A DNA stretch of 64,000 nt from Extibacter muris. GTDB taxonomy: Bacteria; Bacillota; Clostridia; Lachnospirales; Lachnospiraceae. The stretch covers positions 1-64,000 of the forward strand of contig NZ_SMMX01000006.1 of NCBI RefSeq assembly GCF_004345005.1, in the 5' to 3' direction. Both the position numbers and the translations under genes were made by a program. The notes beneath the pieces are model-generated. The model made no database searches. It saw only the letters and a program-made list of their open reading frames with translations, and was not told the DNA's origin. This document shows positions 44,011 through 52,762 of the stretch, in pieces; the first letter of the stretch is position 1; each line of letters opens with the position of its first letter.

Positions 44011-44885
44011 TCATAACTCCAATCTGCACGCATCATCTTATTCTGTATCATCGCCACCACAAATACGATCAGAAACAGTCCTGCCGCAATGGCAGAGGCA
44101 TATCCCATATCAAAGCTTATAAAGCTTGTCCTGTATATATAGTTCGTCAGCACCATGGCCGAGTTGTTCATGCCGCCCTTCGGGGCAAAGATGCGGAACT
44201 GGGCAAACATCTGAAAATAGTTCGCCATGGTCATAATGGCAACAAACGCGAACGTACGGCCCATCAGCGGCAGCTTGATCGATAGGAACCGGCGTACGGG
44301 TCCTGCGCCGTCGATAGCCGCGGCTTCGTCAAATTCCTTCGGCACCCCTTCTATGCCGGCGGTAAACAGCACGACATTATAACCGATATCCGCCCAGAGC
44401 GTATACACGATTATGAGCAGCATCAGCGGGAGGGTCGTGAGGAACCAGTTCTTGGGAGCTGCCCCGAAGCCCGCCGCTATCTTGTTCAATACCCCGCCGT
44501 CCGTCCCCAGTATCCCGTACTTCCACACCATGGATGTCCCTACGACAGGGGCAATACATGGGATAAACAATATGGTCCTGAAGAAAGTCTTCCATCTCTT
44601 CCACGGAAGCACTGATATGATCTTAGCGAGAAACAGCGTGATGACGATGTTGGCACATACGGCTGCACCGCCAAAAAACACCGTGTTTTTCACTGCCTCC
44701 CAGAACACATCGTCCCGGACAAGCCGTTTGTAATTCTCCAGGCCAAGGAAAAGATTCTCTGTGCTCGCAGGGTTGTAGTCAAAAAAAGAGATTCCGAGGC
44801 CATAGACGACCGGAAACGCCGTAAACATAAATAAAAACAGAAAGCTCGGCACGAGTACCGCCGCTGTAAACCGATTGTTCTTCAT
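44007..44885 (-). CDS. carbohydrate ABC permease (MalF/UgpA-type)
   Basis: 292-residue permease with six predicted helices and EAA loop DEAAAIDGAGPVRRFLSIKLP near residue 200. It forms the heterodimer with the following MalG-type protein. A terminator-like hairpin lies between it and the binding-protein gene, which would set the expression ratio. Confidence 0.92.
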   Translation of the reverse strand: MKNNRFTAAVLVPSFLFLFMFTAFPVVYGLGISFFDYNPASTENLFLGLENYKRLVRDDVFWEAVKNTVFFGGAAVCANIVITLFLAKIISVLPWKRWKTFFRTILFIPCIAPVVGTSMVWKYGILGTDGGVLNKIAAGFGAAPKNWFLTTLPLMLLIIVYTLWADIGYNVVLFTAGIEGVPKEFDEAAAIDGAGPVRRFLSIKLPLMGRTFAFVAIMTMANYFQMFAQFRIFAPKGGMNNSAMVLTNYIYRTSFISFDMGYASAIAAGLFLIVFVVAMIQNKMMRADWSYE

Positions 44886-44910
44886 ATAAAGGACTCCTTC
44901 TCAGTCAACG

Positions 44911-44947
44911 AAAAAGGGCAGAGAATCCTGTCCGGATATTCTCTGCC
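44911..44947 (-). terminator. intra-operon attenuating hairpin
   Basis: On the minus strand GGCAGAGAATATCC pairs with GGATTCTCTGCC, followed by CTTTTT. It sits between the binding-protein gene and the permeases, where partial termination commonly gives excess binding protein. Confidence 0.75.
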
Positions 44948-44956
44948 GCTCCTGTA

Positions 44957-46261
44957 CTAATCCATAGAATAGCCAATCTGGCACTCTTCGGTAATCTTCT
45001 CAGATGCCTCTTTTAAGGCACCTTCCACATCCGGGTTATCGGACTGGCAAAGGTCGATGAACATCTGGTTAAAGATATCTCTCATATCAGAAGTGTTGTA
45101 AGGCCCCATCCACTGTCCGCTCGGAAGGATATCGAGAAGGAACGTGACATTCGGCATGGCTTCTTTATATTCCTCGCTGTCAAGAAGAGACTTTCTCGGC
45201 GGAAGCTGGTTGCAGGCGATATTGTGCTGCACGAGATTCTCCGGTTCGCTGAAGAACTTGACAAACTCCCATGCCGCGTTTTTATTCTTACCGTTCTCCG
45301 GCACGATGATTCCCCATCCTGTCTCGGACGCGAATGCCATGTCCTCGCCGTACTGCGGGACCTTTACATATTCAAAATCCTCTCCGTAGGTAAGTTCATA
45401 AGAGCCGGTACCTTCGCCGATCGCCCAGGAACCTACCGATGACATGTAGCCTTTATCCTGGTATACATCATTATAGCAGTATTCATCCGCCGTCAGGTTC
45501 TCCAGATCGCATTCTCCGTCTTTTACCATGCTGAGTATCTCATTCATGGCTTTTACGCCTTCTTCGGTGGCGAAGTTGACAGAATTATCTTCCTGCAGAT
45601 ACTGTCCGCCCTGCTGCAGTATCATTGCCAGATAGTTGCAGATAAGCGCATCGGTATCGATCATCTCGAATCCTTTGACTTCTACGATATCGCCATTTGA
45701 CTTCGACACCTCTTTGGACGTCTTGCGGAGTTCTTCCCATGTCTCAGGATAAGAGATTCCCGCTTCATCAAATAATTTCTTGTTCACGATCATACCGCCA
45801 TATTCCAGGTTGAATTCCATCGGCACGCCATAATACTTGCCGTCTTTCTGATAGATGCCTACAGTTGGCTCCATATAGTCCTCGTCCAGCTCCTTGGAAA
45901 GTTCTTCCGGAACTTCAGACAATGCATCCGACTTGATAAAGTTCGGTGCCATCCCGCCCCATACAGCTATCACATCCGGCCCGGACGTGCTGGAAGTGAG
46001 CGCCGTCTGGATCTTATCGTTATATACTTCATACGGATAGTCCTGTATCTCTACCTTTATATCCGGATTGGCCTTCTCAAACTTTTCGGCCATCTCCTCG
46101 TATGCCTTCACCCATGGCTCGTTATCGTGGCACCAGAATGTAAGGGTTGTCTTTCCGTCGTCTTTTGACGAGACTCCGCTCTTCTTCTCCTCGCCGGAGC
46201 ATCCGGCCAGCAAAGATAAGGACAGGACGAAAGCAAGCGCTGCTGCTAATCTCTTTTTCAT
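44957..46261 (-). CDS. extracellular sugar-binding lipoprotein
   Basis: 434-residue solute-binding protein (family 1). The signal peptide ends with the lipobox SLLAGCSG. Typical segments are LTFWCHDNEPWVKAYEEMAEKFEKANP split near residue 40, and YPYEVYNDKIQTALTSSTSGPDVI. It delivers an unknown glycan to the two permeases downstream; the GH123-like enzyme suggests an amino-sugar ligand. GGGAGGCAATT precedes the start. Confidence 0.92.
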   Translation of the reverse strand: MKKRLAAALAFVLSLSLLAGCSGEEKKSGVSSKDDGKTTLTFWCHDNEPWVKAYEEMAEKFEKANPDIKVEIQDYPYEVYNDKIQTALTSSTSGPDVIAVWGGMAPNFIKSDALSEVPEELSKELDEDYMEPTVGIYQKDGKYYGVPMEFNLEYGGMIVNKKLFDEAGISYPETWEELRKTSKEVSKSNGDIVEVKGFEMIDTDALICNYLAMILQQGGQYLQEDNSVNFATEEGVKAMNEILSMVKDGECDLENLTADEYCYNDVYQDKGYMSSVGSWAIGEGTGSYELTYGEDFEYVKVPQYGEDMAFASETGWGIIVPENGKNKNAAWEFVKFFSEPENLVQHNIACNQLPPRKSLLDSEEYKEAMPNVTFLLDILPSGQWMGPYNTSDMRDIFNQMFIDLCQSDNPDVEGALKEASEKITEECQIGYSMD

Positions 46262-46291
46262 AATTGCCTCCCATAAAATTACATAGATGTT

Positions 46292-46472
46292 GGGGTCAAA
46301 AGGTATTTGACCCCCTGATACCTACGGACTGCTCCGCATTATCATGCTCCCGCAATCCTAAAACATTCAAAATCCGACCTAATCGGGCTACTTTCTTATG
46401 TTTTACGGGTCCTAAAGTCACGCTTTTTCATGCAAGCATGAAACGCATGACCTTTTGACCCTGGTATCATAA
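46292..46472. repeat. 181-bp intergenic palindromic repeat (MITE-like)
   Basis: The ends are inverted repeats, GGGTCAAAAGGT (46293-46304) and ACCTTTTGACCC (46450-46461). The left end itself forms a hairpin GGGGTCAAA-AGGTA-TTTGACCCC. The interior shows no ORF. A reduced copy is at 3356-3387, so it belongs to a dispersed family. It lies between the acyltransferase-like gene and the sugar-binding lipoprotein gene, and fills most of the 271-nt gap. Confidence 0.6.
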
Positions 46473-46532
46473 TACTACTTAATCAGTATATAATCGTCAT
46501 GTCCATATCACAAATTGATATTTTATATGTCT

Positions 46533-47300
46533 TTATAGATGTCGTCTATATATGACGCCATATCCGATTCCGATGTCTCTGCCCTCCAACACGTAATTTT
46601 TGACCTTTTTCTGAAGGCTTGTCTCCTCCTGGTAGGCCTCTTTACTGTCCAGCACCTTTCCAAATATACGCTCTTCGGCCTGGCGGTACGGATAGGATAC
46701 CTTCTGAATCTGGAAGCGCTTCTGGAACTTCATGATATTGCTGCCATCGTCCAGTACACAAGACAGGTTCGGCGACAGCAGCCACGAATCACAGTCATAC
46801 ATCATATAAGATGAATCGAAGAACGCATCTGCCTGGCAGAAGGAATCTTCACACGCTTCGTCCGTCAGAGGCTCCCCCTCCGGAACATGCACGTGCAGCA
46901 CACCGTCCCCTTTTTCAAACTGAAGCCTTCCGAGACGGAAGATGCGAAGCTTCAGAGGAAGGCTCAGCCATCCCTCTTCTATCAGTCCCGCAGTCCCCCG
47001 CCTTTTCAGGCAGCAGCGGTACCAGATGGTAAAATCATAGAACGTATCAAAGTAAACCTTATCTTCTATCCCCTGCCTCTTATATTCTTCATACAGTTCA
47101 GCCGCAAAAGACACGTACAGGTACAAAAGGAGCTGTTCCTTCTGTTCCTCTCTCCCGGCCTCCCGCAGAAATCGTTCCGTATCCTTGTAGAATAATTCCT
47201 TCCACCTCCGGTATGCGGCTTCTGCCATATGACGGCCCTCTACGACGCGCTGCCCTTCCTCGGGCAGCCCGATGCCTTCCATAAGCTCCCTGTTAGTCAT
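46533..47300 (-). CDS. acyltransferase-domain protein (DUF5596-like NAT_N + GNAT_C)
   Basis: 255-residue protein without membrane segments. FTIWYRCCLKRRGTAGLIEEGWL and FRLGRLQFEKGDGVLHVHVPEG resemble the N-terminal and C-terminal halves of the GNAT-like DUF5596 proteins of Lachnospiraceae; DSWLLSPNLSCVLDDGSNIMKF fits the C-terminal part. I considered a TorD-like chaperone because of the molybdenum context but see no TorD motif. The start overlaps the mobB stop by ATGA, so it is in the molybdenum operon. The substrate is unknown. Confidence 0.65.
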   Translation of the reverse strand: MTNRELMEGIGLPEEGQRVVEGRHMAEAAYRRWKELFYKDTERFLREAGREEQKEQLLLYLYVSFAAELYEEYKRQGIEDKVYFDTFYDFTIWYRCCLKRRGTAGLIEEGWLSLPLKLRIFRLGRLQFEKGDGVLHVHVPEGEPLTDEACEDSFCQADAFFDSSYMMYDCDSWLLSPNLSCVLDDGSNIMKFQKRFQIQKVSYPYRQAEERIFGKVLDSKEAYQEETSLQKKVKNYVLEGRDIGIGYGVIYRRHL

Positions 47301-47737
47301 ATACCTGTCCCGCTCCTTTTCTTCATAATATTTCTCTCAATCATATGTGCGATTTCATGGATGTCCGGAACGCTTTCCGGATAGCGGCATATATATTTTG
47401 GGTACGGGCTGTCTTTCAATCCTTCCAGCAATATTACGTCCGCCTCCGGAAATGCCTGTACCAGGTCACGTTCTGTGATACCCGGGCACTCTTTTGCGAC
47501 CATCATCCTTCCGGCCGAGAACACGGCGGTGCCGCAGGCGCCAGCCTTGCGGTGCCGGAAGCTGTCCGTACCGGGTACGTCCGGTTCAAAGTCATGCCCG
47601 TCATGCTTGATGACCGCCGCTTTGTATCCGTGCCGCGCAAGCACCGGTATGAGCTTCGTGATAAGCGTTGTCTTTCCGGTATTCTTATATCCGCACACTG
47701 CAAAGATATATGGTTCTGTTACAATCGTATCACCCAT
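47297..47737 (-). CDS. mobB: molybdopterin-guanine dinucleotide adaptor MobB
   Basis: 146-residue P-loop GTPase: Walker A CGYKNTGKTTL near residue 16, IKHDGHDFEPDVPGTDSFRHRKAG and ILLEGLKDSPYPK. MobB assists MobA in making the guanine-dinucleotide form of Moco used by DMSO-reductase-family enzymes, one of which is encoded upstream in this operon. It overlaps the moeA 3' end by 19 bp. Confidence 0.93.
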   Translation of the reverse strand: MGDTIVTEPYIFAVCGYKNTGKTTLITKLIPVLARHGYKAAVIKHDGHDFEPDVPGTDSFRHRKAGACGTAVFSAGRMMVAKECPGITERDLVQAFPEADVILLEGLKDSPYPKYICRYPESVPDIHEIAHMIERNIMKKRSGTGI

Positions 47738-48918
47738 ACACTGTCTCCTTTACACAATCCTTGGTTGCCCGCCGGAATATCAATCAGGCAGTTGCAGTCC
47801 TTCATGGAACGGAGCGCGCCGGAGGAATGGGAGCCGGACGGTACATATACCTTTCCCGACCTGAAAGATGCCCTCACAAATCTCCGAAGCCCGCTTCCCT
47901 TTGGAAAATCCTCTTCCATGACTGCCGGCATGCGTACCGTTTTAAGCCGTCTGTCTCCGGTCATGTGATGCAGGACGGGACGGATGAGAAGCTCCATCCC
48001 CGCCGCGGCTCCGAACGGATTGCCGGACAGGCTGATAATCAAGGTATCCTTATATATGGATGCCATGGCAGGAGAACCGGGCTTCAGCTTGACCCTCCAG
48101 AACAGACGGTCTGCGGGAAGCCGGCGGACCACTTCATGCATGATATCTTTCTTTCCCACAGACACCCCGCCTGTCGTGATGACCAGATCTGCCTCCCGGC
48201 ATAAATGCGCCAGACAGCCGGCCGCTTTACGGACATCGTCTTCTACCGTGCCCGTATAGGATGGGACGATCCCCCACTCGCGCAGCCTGGCCTCGACCAG
48301 ATAGCGGTTGGCATCATAGACTTCTCCCTGCTTAAGGATCTCACCCGGCCCGCGCAGCTCGCTTCCCGTCGTAAGCAGGGCAATCTTCGGTCTCTTCCTT
48401 ACCATTATCTTGTCATATCCCATGCAGGCAGCCAGCGCCACGCGTGCCGTATCCATCGTCTCCCCGTCTTGTATGAGCATGTCCCCGGCTTTAAAGTCTT
48501 CTCCCCTGAAACAGTAATTCTCGTAGGGCTTCACGCTCCGGCAGATACGCACCAGCTCTTCGCCATAATCGGTATCCTCCTGGCGCACGACTGCATCTGC
48601 TCCCGGCGGCAGGGGCGCGCCGGTCATGATTCTCACCGCCTGCCCGGGACAGAGGTCGTGAACCGCTCTGTCACCCGCCAGCAGTTCCCCGGCTACCTTA
48701 AGCTTAGCCGGACCGTCCTTTGAAGCCCCGTACGTATCCTGTGCGTATACTGCATAACCGTCCAGAGGCGACCGCGGAAACGGGGGCTGGTCTGTCCTGG
48801 CTGCCAGCCCTTCTCCGGTGATTCTCCCCAGAGATTCTATCAGGCCGCACTCTTCGGTATCATCTATTCTCTTCACATGGCTTTTCAGAATGCTTTGTGC
48901 CTCTTCTAGTGTGACCAT
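47719..48918 (-). CDS. moeA: molybdopterin molybdenumtransferase MoeA
   Basis: MoeA inserts molybdate into adenylated molybdopterin. The 399-residue protein shows SLGRITGEGL, RSPLDGYAV, IMTGAPLPPGADAVVRQE, LLTTGSEL, VITTGGVSVGKKD and SLSGNPFGAA in order, with a full C-terminal domain IV. The start at 48918 has GGAGGAAGATAAAG before it; it lies inside the mobA 3' end. Confidence 0.95.
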   Translation of the reverse strand: MVTLEEAQSILKSHVKRIDDTEECGLIESLGRITGEGLAARTDQPPFPRSPLDGYAVYAQDTYGASKDGPAKLKVAGELLAGDRAVHDLCPGQAVRIMTGAPLPPGADAVVRQEDTDYGEELVRICRSVKPYENYCFRGEDFKAGDMLIQDGETMDTARVALAACMGYDKIMVRKRPKIALLTTGSELRGPGEILKQGEVYDANRYLVEARLREWGIVPSYTGTVEDDVRKAAGCLAHLCREADLVITTGGVSVGKKDIMHEVVRRLPADRLFWRVKLKPGSPAMASIYKDTLIISLSGNPFGAAAGMELLIRPVLHHMTGDRRLKTVRMPAVMEEDFPKGSGLRRFVRASFRSGKVYVPSGSHSSGALRSMKDCNCLIDIPAGNQGLCKGDSVWVIRL

Positions 48919-49489
48919 CTTTATCTTCCTCCAGCATGGCATAATCCTCTGACGTATTTACATTAGCTACAGATATCGTATCCGCCGCGACAGTCTCATA
49001 TTGGACGCACGGCGCGTTCCACAGCCTGCTCAGACGGTAATCCCCCTCGCCTATCAGCGCTTCCGCCGCGGGCAGCATCCCCTTGACGTAGACTGCCGGA
49101 AGCGGGAGCGGACGGCCTCCTGCAGACGGGCATACCGGCCGTCCTGTCCGCCTATACGTATCGAGAAGAGCCTTAAGAAGCCCTTCCGGTACCGGAACCA
49201 TATCACAGGGCACCACGAGCAGCGCCTCCTCCATACACATCTTAAGTCCGCTTAAGATTCCTCCGAGTGGTCCTGCATCCTTGTATATATCTGAGATAAG
49301 GCCTGTATCCAGGCATTCGTACGGTGCACGTCCCTCGACAGATACATACACGGCTCCTGTATCCCGGAGGCTCTCCTTAAGCCATTCATAAAAGCTCTTT
49401 CCCTTGTAGTCCAATAACAGCTTTTTCCTGCCGCCCATACGGGTATTCTTACCCCCGGCCAGTATATATCCTGCTACACTTCTGTCCAT
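48860..49489 (-). CDS. mobA: molybdenum cofactor guanylyltransferase MobA
   Basis: 209-residue nucleotidyltransferase: AGYILAGGKNTRMGGRKKLL at the N-terminus, YKDAGPLGGILSGL and VVPCDMVPV with the metal-binding Asp, and ANVNTSEDY at the C-terminus. It attaches GMP to Moco. GGGGCG precedes the chosen start at 49489; a Met at 49504 inside the ferredoxin gene is an alternative. Confidence 0.93.
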   Translation of the reverse strand: MDRSVAGYILAGGKNTRMGGRKKLLLDYKGKSFYEWLKESLRDTGAVYVSVEGRAPYECLDTGLISDIYKDAGPLGGILSGLKMCMEEALLVVPCDMVPVPEGLLKALLDTYRRTGRPVCPSAGGRPLPLPAVYVKGMLPAAEALIGEGDYRLSRLWNAPCVQYETVAADTISVANVNTSEDYAMLEEDKDGHTRRGTKHSEKPCEENR

Positions 49490-49493
49490 CTGG

Positions 49494-49937
49494 TCACGCC
49501 CCATCTTCCATTGCCGCAGCCGTCACTGCGCCCGTCGGGCATGCCCGCACGCAGGCAGGCTCACGCCCTTCCTTCAGCCGGAGAAGGCATCCGTCACATT
49601 TGGCCGCTTTTCCGTCATAATCATACCGGATTGCCTGCACAGGGCATACCGTCTCACACGCACGGCACCCGGTACACGACTCCCGCCTGGCAAGGACGAG
49701 CCCGGTTGCCCCGTCAACATACAACGCACCGGAAGGGCATACGCGGACACAGGCGCCGCAGTGGATACAGCCCGGACATACCGTCTTCTGGAACCCTTCC
49801 GACTCTATTATGATCTGCTTTACACAGCGGAAGCGGATGCCCTCTTCTTCCGGACCATAGTGGGCATCCAGGCAGGCTGTCTGGCATGCGAAGCAGCCCG
49901 TACATTTCTTCTCGTCAAACCGGTATCTATATCTCAT
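49494..49937 (-). CDS. four-cluster 4Fe-4S ferredoxin subunit (DmsB/NrfC-like)
   Basis: 147-residue protein with four cysteine groups: CTGCFACQTAC, CPGCIHCGACVRVC, CTGCRACETVC and the pair CDGCLLR with CVRACP. This is the iron-sulfur subunit pattern of DMSO-reductase-family enzymes. It follows the catalytic subunit with an ATGA overlap and passes electrons to or from it. No membrane anchor subunit is seen, so the complex may be cytoplasmic. Confidence 0.93.
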   Translation of the reverse strand: MRYRYRFDEKKCTGCFACQTACLDAHYGPEEEGIRFRCVKQIIIESEGFQKTVCPGCIHCGACVRVCPSGALYVDGATGLVLARRESCTGCRACETVCPVQAIRYDYDGKAAKCDGCLLRLKEGREPACVRACPTGAVTAAAMEDGA

Positions 49938-52009
49938 AGCTTCATGTCCTCCACCTTTTCTACCTTGCAGAAGTAACTCTTGTATCCTGGAAAGCCGGAT
50001 ATCGGATCAAGATAATCTTTATCTATCAATTCATTGGCATCCCCTCTGGAATCACCGTGGTACATGTACACGGCTCCTGTGCCTCCGCTGATATTGTACG
50101 CCGCCGTCCCAGTTACGGTTCCCACAGGCGAGCTGATCTTCACCACATCCCCGTCAGCAATCCCATATGTAGACGCATCCTCCGGATGCATCTCTATAAG
50201 AGGCGATCTCTGCAGAGAATCCAGCCACGGGACCCGGTAGACTCTCGCGTGAAAATACTGTGGCTTCCGGCATCCGGTATTTAAGATGAATGGATAGGCC
50301 TCTCTGTCCACCTCTGCCTCCTTCCTGAAGTCGTGAAAAACCGGAAGCCCATCATACCCATGGCTGTCTCTGTACCTTTCCAGCACGAGAGACTTTAATT
50401 CTATCTTCCCGGATGGCGTCTGAAACTTCTCCTTCTCAAAGTTTTGAAAAGAAGGCATGTGCAGATTCCTCCCCTGCATCCCTTCTTCGTTCCTTTTAAG
50501 CTCATTCAGGGACAGGCCCGACGGCTCCAGGATATGCTGCATGTAGCCGTCATAGCCCAGCTCCAGCACTTCATCTTGAAGCCCCATCCGCTTCAGGACT
50601 TCCATAATGATCTCAATATCGTTCTTCGATTCCCCCAGAGGCTCTATCGCCTTGTTGGAGAAGAAGTAACGTCCGCCTTTCAGGCTGTGCACCTCTTCCC
50701 GTTCATAGGATGTACATGCCGGCAGCACAAGGTCCGCCGCCATGCAGGAGTCTGACAGGAACAGTTCCACATTTACATAGAAGTCAAGCTTTTGAAGCGC
50801 TTCATTCAGATAGCCGGGCTGCGGCCACATACGGTGGTTCAGCCCCATGCCGAACACGGCTTTTATCGGATACGGCTCCTCTTTCATAATATAGTCTGCC
50901 AGCCTTGTGCATTGCGCCTCCTCACACGAAAGGTCAAACCATACTGGAAAATCGCGCTGTCCGATTGCTTCTTCTCTGTCATGCCGCTTTACTTTTCCAA
51001 ACTCATTGCACGGAGAAGTTATGCCCGCTTTCGGACAGTTGCCGCCCTCCACATCATAATTGCCCGTGATGGCCAGCAGAGAAAAGACGGCCCGGTAATT
51101 CTGCACCCCATTCGTATGATGCACGATAGGCGAGGCAGAAAACAGGATGCAGGACGGTCTGTTCTGTGCAAACAGCCTGGCAGCGCGTCTGATCTGATCC
51201 GCACTGACACCGGTGATCCCCTCGGCCTTTTCCGGCGTGAATCTTCTCACGTAATCCCGGTACTCTTCAAAACCATACACATATTTCTCTACAAACGCTC
51301 CGTCATATAGCCCTTCCTCTATGATGACATGGGCCATGGAAAGCGCCAGTGCGCCGTCCGTTCCCGGAACCGGCTTCAGATGTATATGCGCGTCACGGGC
51401 TGTGACCGTATGTCTGGAGTCTACGTCGATGATCTTCGTTCCCCGTTCCTTAAGCCCCTGGTACATCCGGCTCATAGGGGTATTGCTGTGATACAGGTTT
51501 GAGCTCCACAGCATCACGGTTCTTGCGTGCACCATATCCGGACCGCATATGTGATTGCCATACGTAGAACGCCACGCCAGATCCGCAGCCTGGAAGCATG
51601 TACTGGATTCTGTACAGTAATTCGGCGATCCATATGCATTGGCAAGCCGAAGCAGCGCCGGACGGTACCATTTCGGGTATCCGGCGTAAAAGACCGTTGA
51701 CCTGGAACCGTATGTATCCCGCACTTTCAGAAGATTCTCTGCAATGAGGTCATACGCCTCGTCCCATGTAATCCGTGCAAACGTTCCTTCCCCCTTTTTC
51801 CCGGTCCGCTTCATCGGATAGAGTACCCGATCCTTATTATATACGAATTGTTTTGCCGCCATCCCTTTGGCACACAGGCCGCCCGGCTGTCCGTTCACAT
51901 TCCTGCTCCCTTCCACAGATATGATCTTCCCGTCTTTTACATATGCATCCGCCTGGCAGCACGGCCCGCAGATTCCACAGGCTGTCTTGACAATCTTAGA
52001 CTTTGACAT
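49934..52009 (-). CDS. molybdopterin-dependent oxidoreductase, DMSO reductase family
   Basis: A 691-residue catalytic subunit. The N-terminal [4Fe-4S] cysteines are in CGICGPCC and GGLCAKG, then come the bis-MGD-binding domains (ITWDEAYDLIAENL, SNLYHSNTP, DSRHTVTA, LPACTSYERE) and the C-terminal cofactor domain (LNTGCRKPQYFHARVYRVPWL, IEMHPEDASTYGIADGDVV). NYCTESSTC near residue 140 lies where the metal ligand is expected. No Tat signal is present. The substrate is unknown: sulfur, arsenic, selenium compounds or hydroxylated aromatics are all possible. The start at 52009 has AGGGGGAAAAGT upstream. Confidence 0.9.
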   Translation of the reverse strand: MSKSKIVKTACGICGPCCQADAYVKDGKIISVEGSRNVNGQPGGLCAKGMAAKQFVYNKDRVLYPMKRTGKKGEGTFARITWDEAYDLIAENLLKVRDTYGSRSTVFYAGYPKWYRPALLRLANAYGSPNYCTESSTCFQAADLAWRSTYGNHICGPDMVHARTVMLWSSNLYHSNTPMSRMYQGLKERGTKIIDVDSRHTVTARDAHIHLKPVPGTDGALALSMAHVIIEEGLYDGAFVEKYVYGFEEYRDYVRRFTPEKAEGITGVSADQIRRAARLFAQNRPSCILFSASPIVHHTNGVQNYRAVFSLLAITGNYDVEGGNCPKAGITSPCNEFGKVKRHDREEAIGQRDFPVWFDLSCEEAQCTRLADYIMKEEPYPIKAVFGMGLNHRMWPQPGYLNEALQKLDFYVNVELFLSDSCMAADLVLPACTSYEREEVHSLKGGRYFFSNKAIEPLGESKNDIEIIMEVLKRMGLQDEVLELGYDGYMQHILEPSGLSLNELKRNEEGMQGRNLHMPSFQNFEKEKFQTPSGKIELKSLVLERYRDSHGYDGLPVFHDFRKEAEVDREAYPFILNTGCRKPQYFHARVYRVPWLDSLQRSPLIEMHPEDASTYGIADGDVVKISSPVGTVTGTAAYNISGGTGAVYMYHGDSRGDANELIDKDYLDPISGFPGYKSYFCKVEKVEDMKL

Positions 52010-52141
52010 ACTTTTCCCCCTTCTTTCCTGATGCGCCATACGCAACATTATAGCATATTTCCTGATTTCCTGTTCCCGAAACGCTTCCTGCCATGTTATA
52101 ATTATTCAGAGGATCTACTGATATGGAAGGAAGGACGCCAA

Positions 52142-52411
52142 ATGGACAAGCCTGAATTTTATTATATTATGGCATTTGACACTACGACAGATGCCATGCA
52201 TGCAGAAGCATATGCAAAAGGACGCATAAAAGCCGCCGTCATGCCTGTACCGGGCGCTGTCAGCAGCGGATGCGGCCTGGCGCTCCGCTTTATGGAAGAA
52301 CACGAAGAGAGCATCTTCGCATTCTGCAAAGACGCCCCCGTTAATGGCAGGTTATATAAGATGTATACCAGAAAAGTAGACGGTAAACATCCCGTCTTTT
52401 TTATAATGTGA
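52142..52411 (+). CDS. DUF3343 protein (putative Se/S carrier-like)
   Basis: 89-residue protein: EFYYIMAFDTTTDAMHAEAYAK, then IKAAVMPVPGAVSSGCGLALRF is the DUF3343 pattern, with one conserved Cys in SSGCG. Family members are often found with selenium or sulfur handling genes. It starts at 52142 with GGAAGGAAGGA upstream, is divergent from the molybdoenzyme operon, and its end overlaps the DsrE-like gene by 11 bp tail to tail. Confidence 0.85.
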   Translation: MDKPEFYYIMAFDTTTDAMHAEAYAKGRIKAAVMPVPGAVSSGCGLALRFMEEHEESIFAFCKDAPVNGRLYKMYTRKVDGKHPVFFIM

Positions 52412-52736
52412 TTACCTGGTCAACCCCTGCCGGAGCAAGTGCCGCATATACATTCGGGAAGCAGCCGATTCCCGCAGGAGCGATAAGCTTATCGGCTATG
52501 TCCCTCTGATAGCAGCATCTGTCGCAGGCCATTAGCAGCATGCCGGTCTTCTCGCTTATGGCCTGCAGTCTGGAGGCAATATCACATCCCTCTACAAGCA
52601 TGTACGCATTGTCAAAAAAGAACATCATTCCTGCCACCTCTGCCCCGTGGCGCTCCTCTTCCAGCTGTGGAATAATCATGTTTTCCAGAATCTCTCTGGC
52701 ATGTTCCGATTCAAATAAATAAGCTACCTTCATCAT
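52401..52736 (-). CDS. saoD: DsrE-like protein (SaoD-type)
   Basis: 111-residue single-domain DsrE/DsrF-fold protein: KVAYLFESEHAREILENMIIPQLE is the first strand-helix unit, and LLMACDRCCYQRDI near residue 70 contains three cysteines that could carry a persulfide or selenide. It is the last gene of the saoT-saoE-binding protein-saoA-saoL-saoD run, 26 nt after saoL. The Sao name is recalled from NCBI family naming and not checked. Confidence 0.8.
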   Translation of the reverse strand: MMKVAYLFESEHAREILENMIIPQLEEERHGAEVAGMMFFFDNAYMLVEGCDIASRLQAISEKTGMLLMACDRCCYQRDIADKLIAPAGIGCFPNVYAALAPAGVDQVITL

Positions 52737-52762
52737 TTGTACCTCCTGTGTACTTTTTTTAT

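Noticed and set aside
46533-47300. TorD-type chaperone for the molybdoenzyme
   Set aside because: Position suggested it, but no TorD motif is seen; sequence resembles DUF5596 acyltransferase-domain proteins instead.
49934-49936. UGA at the end of the molybdoenzyme as selenocysteine
   Set aside because: The protein is already full length and the UGA is part of the ATGA overlap with the ferredoxin gene.
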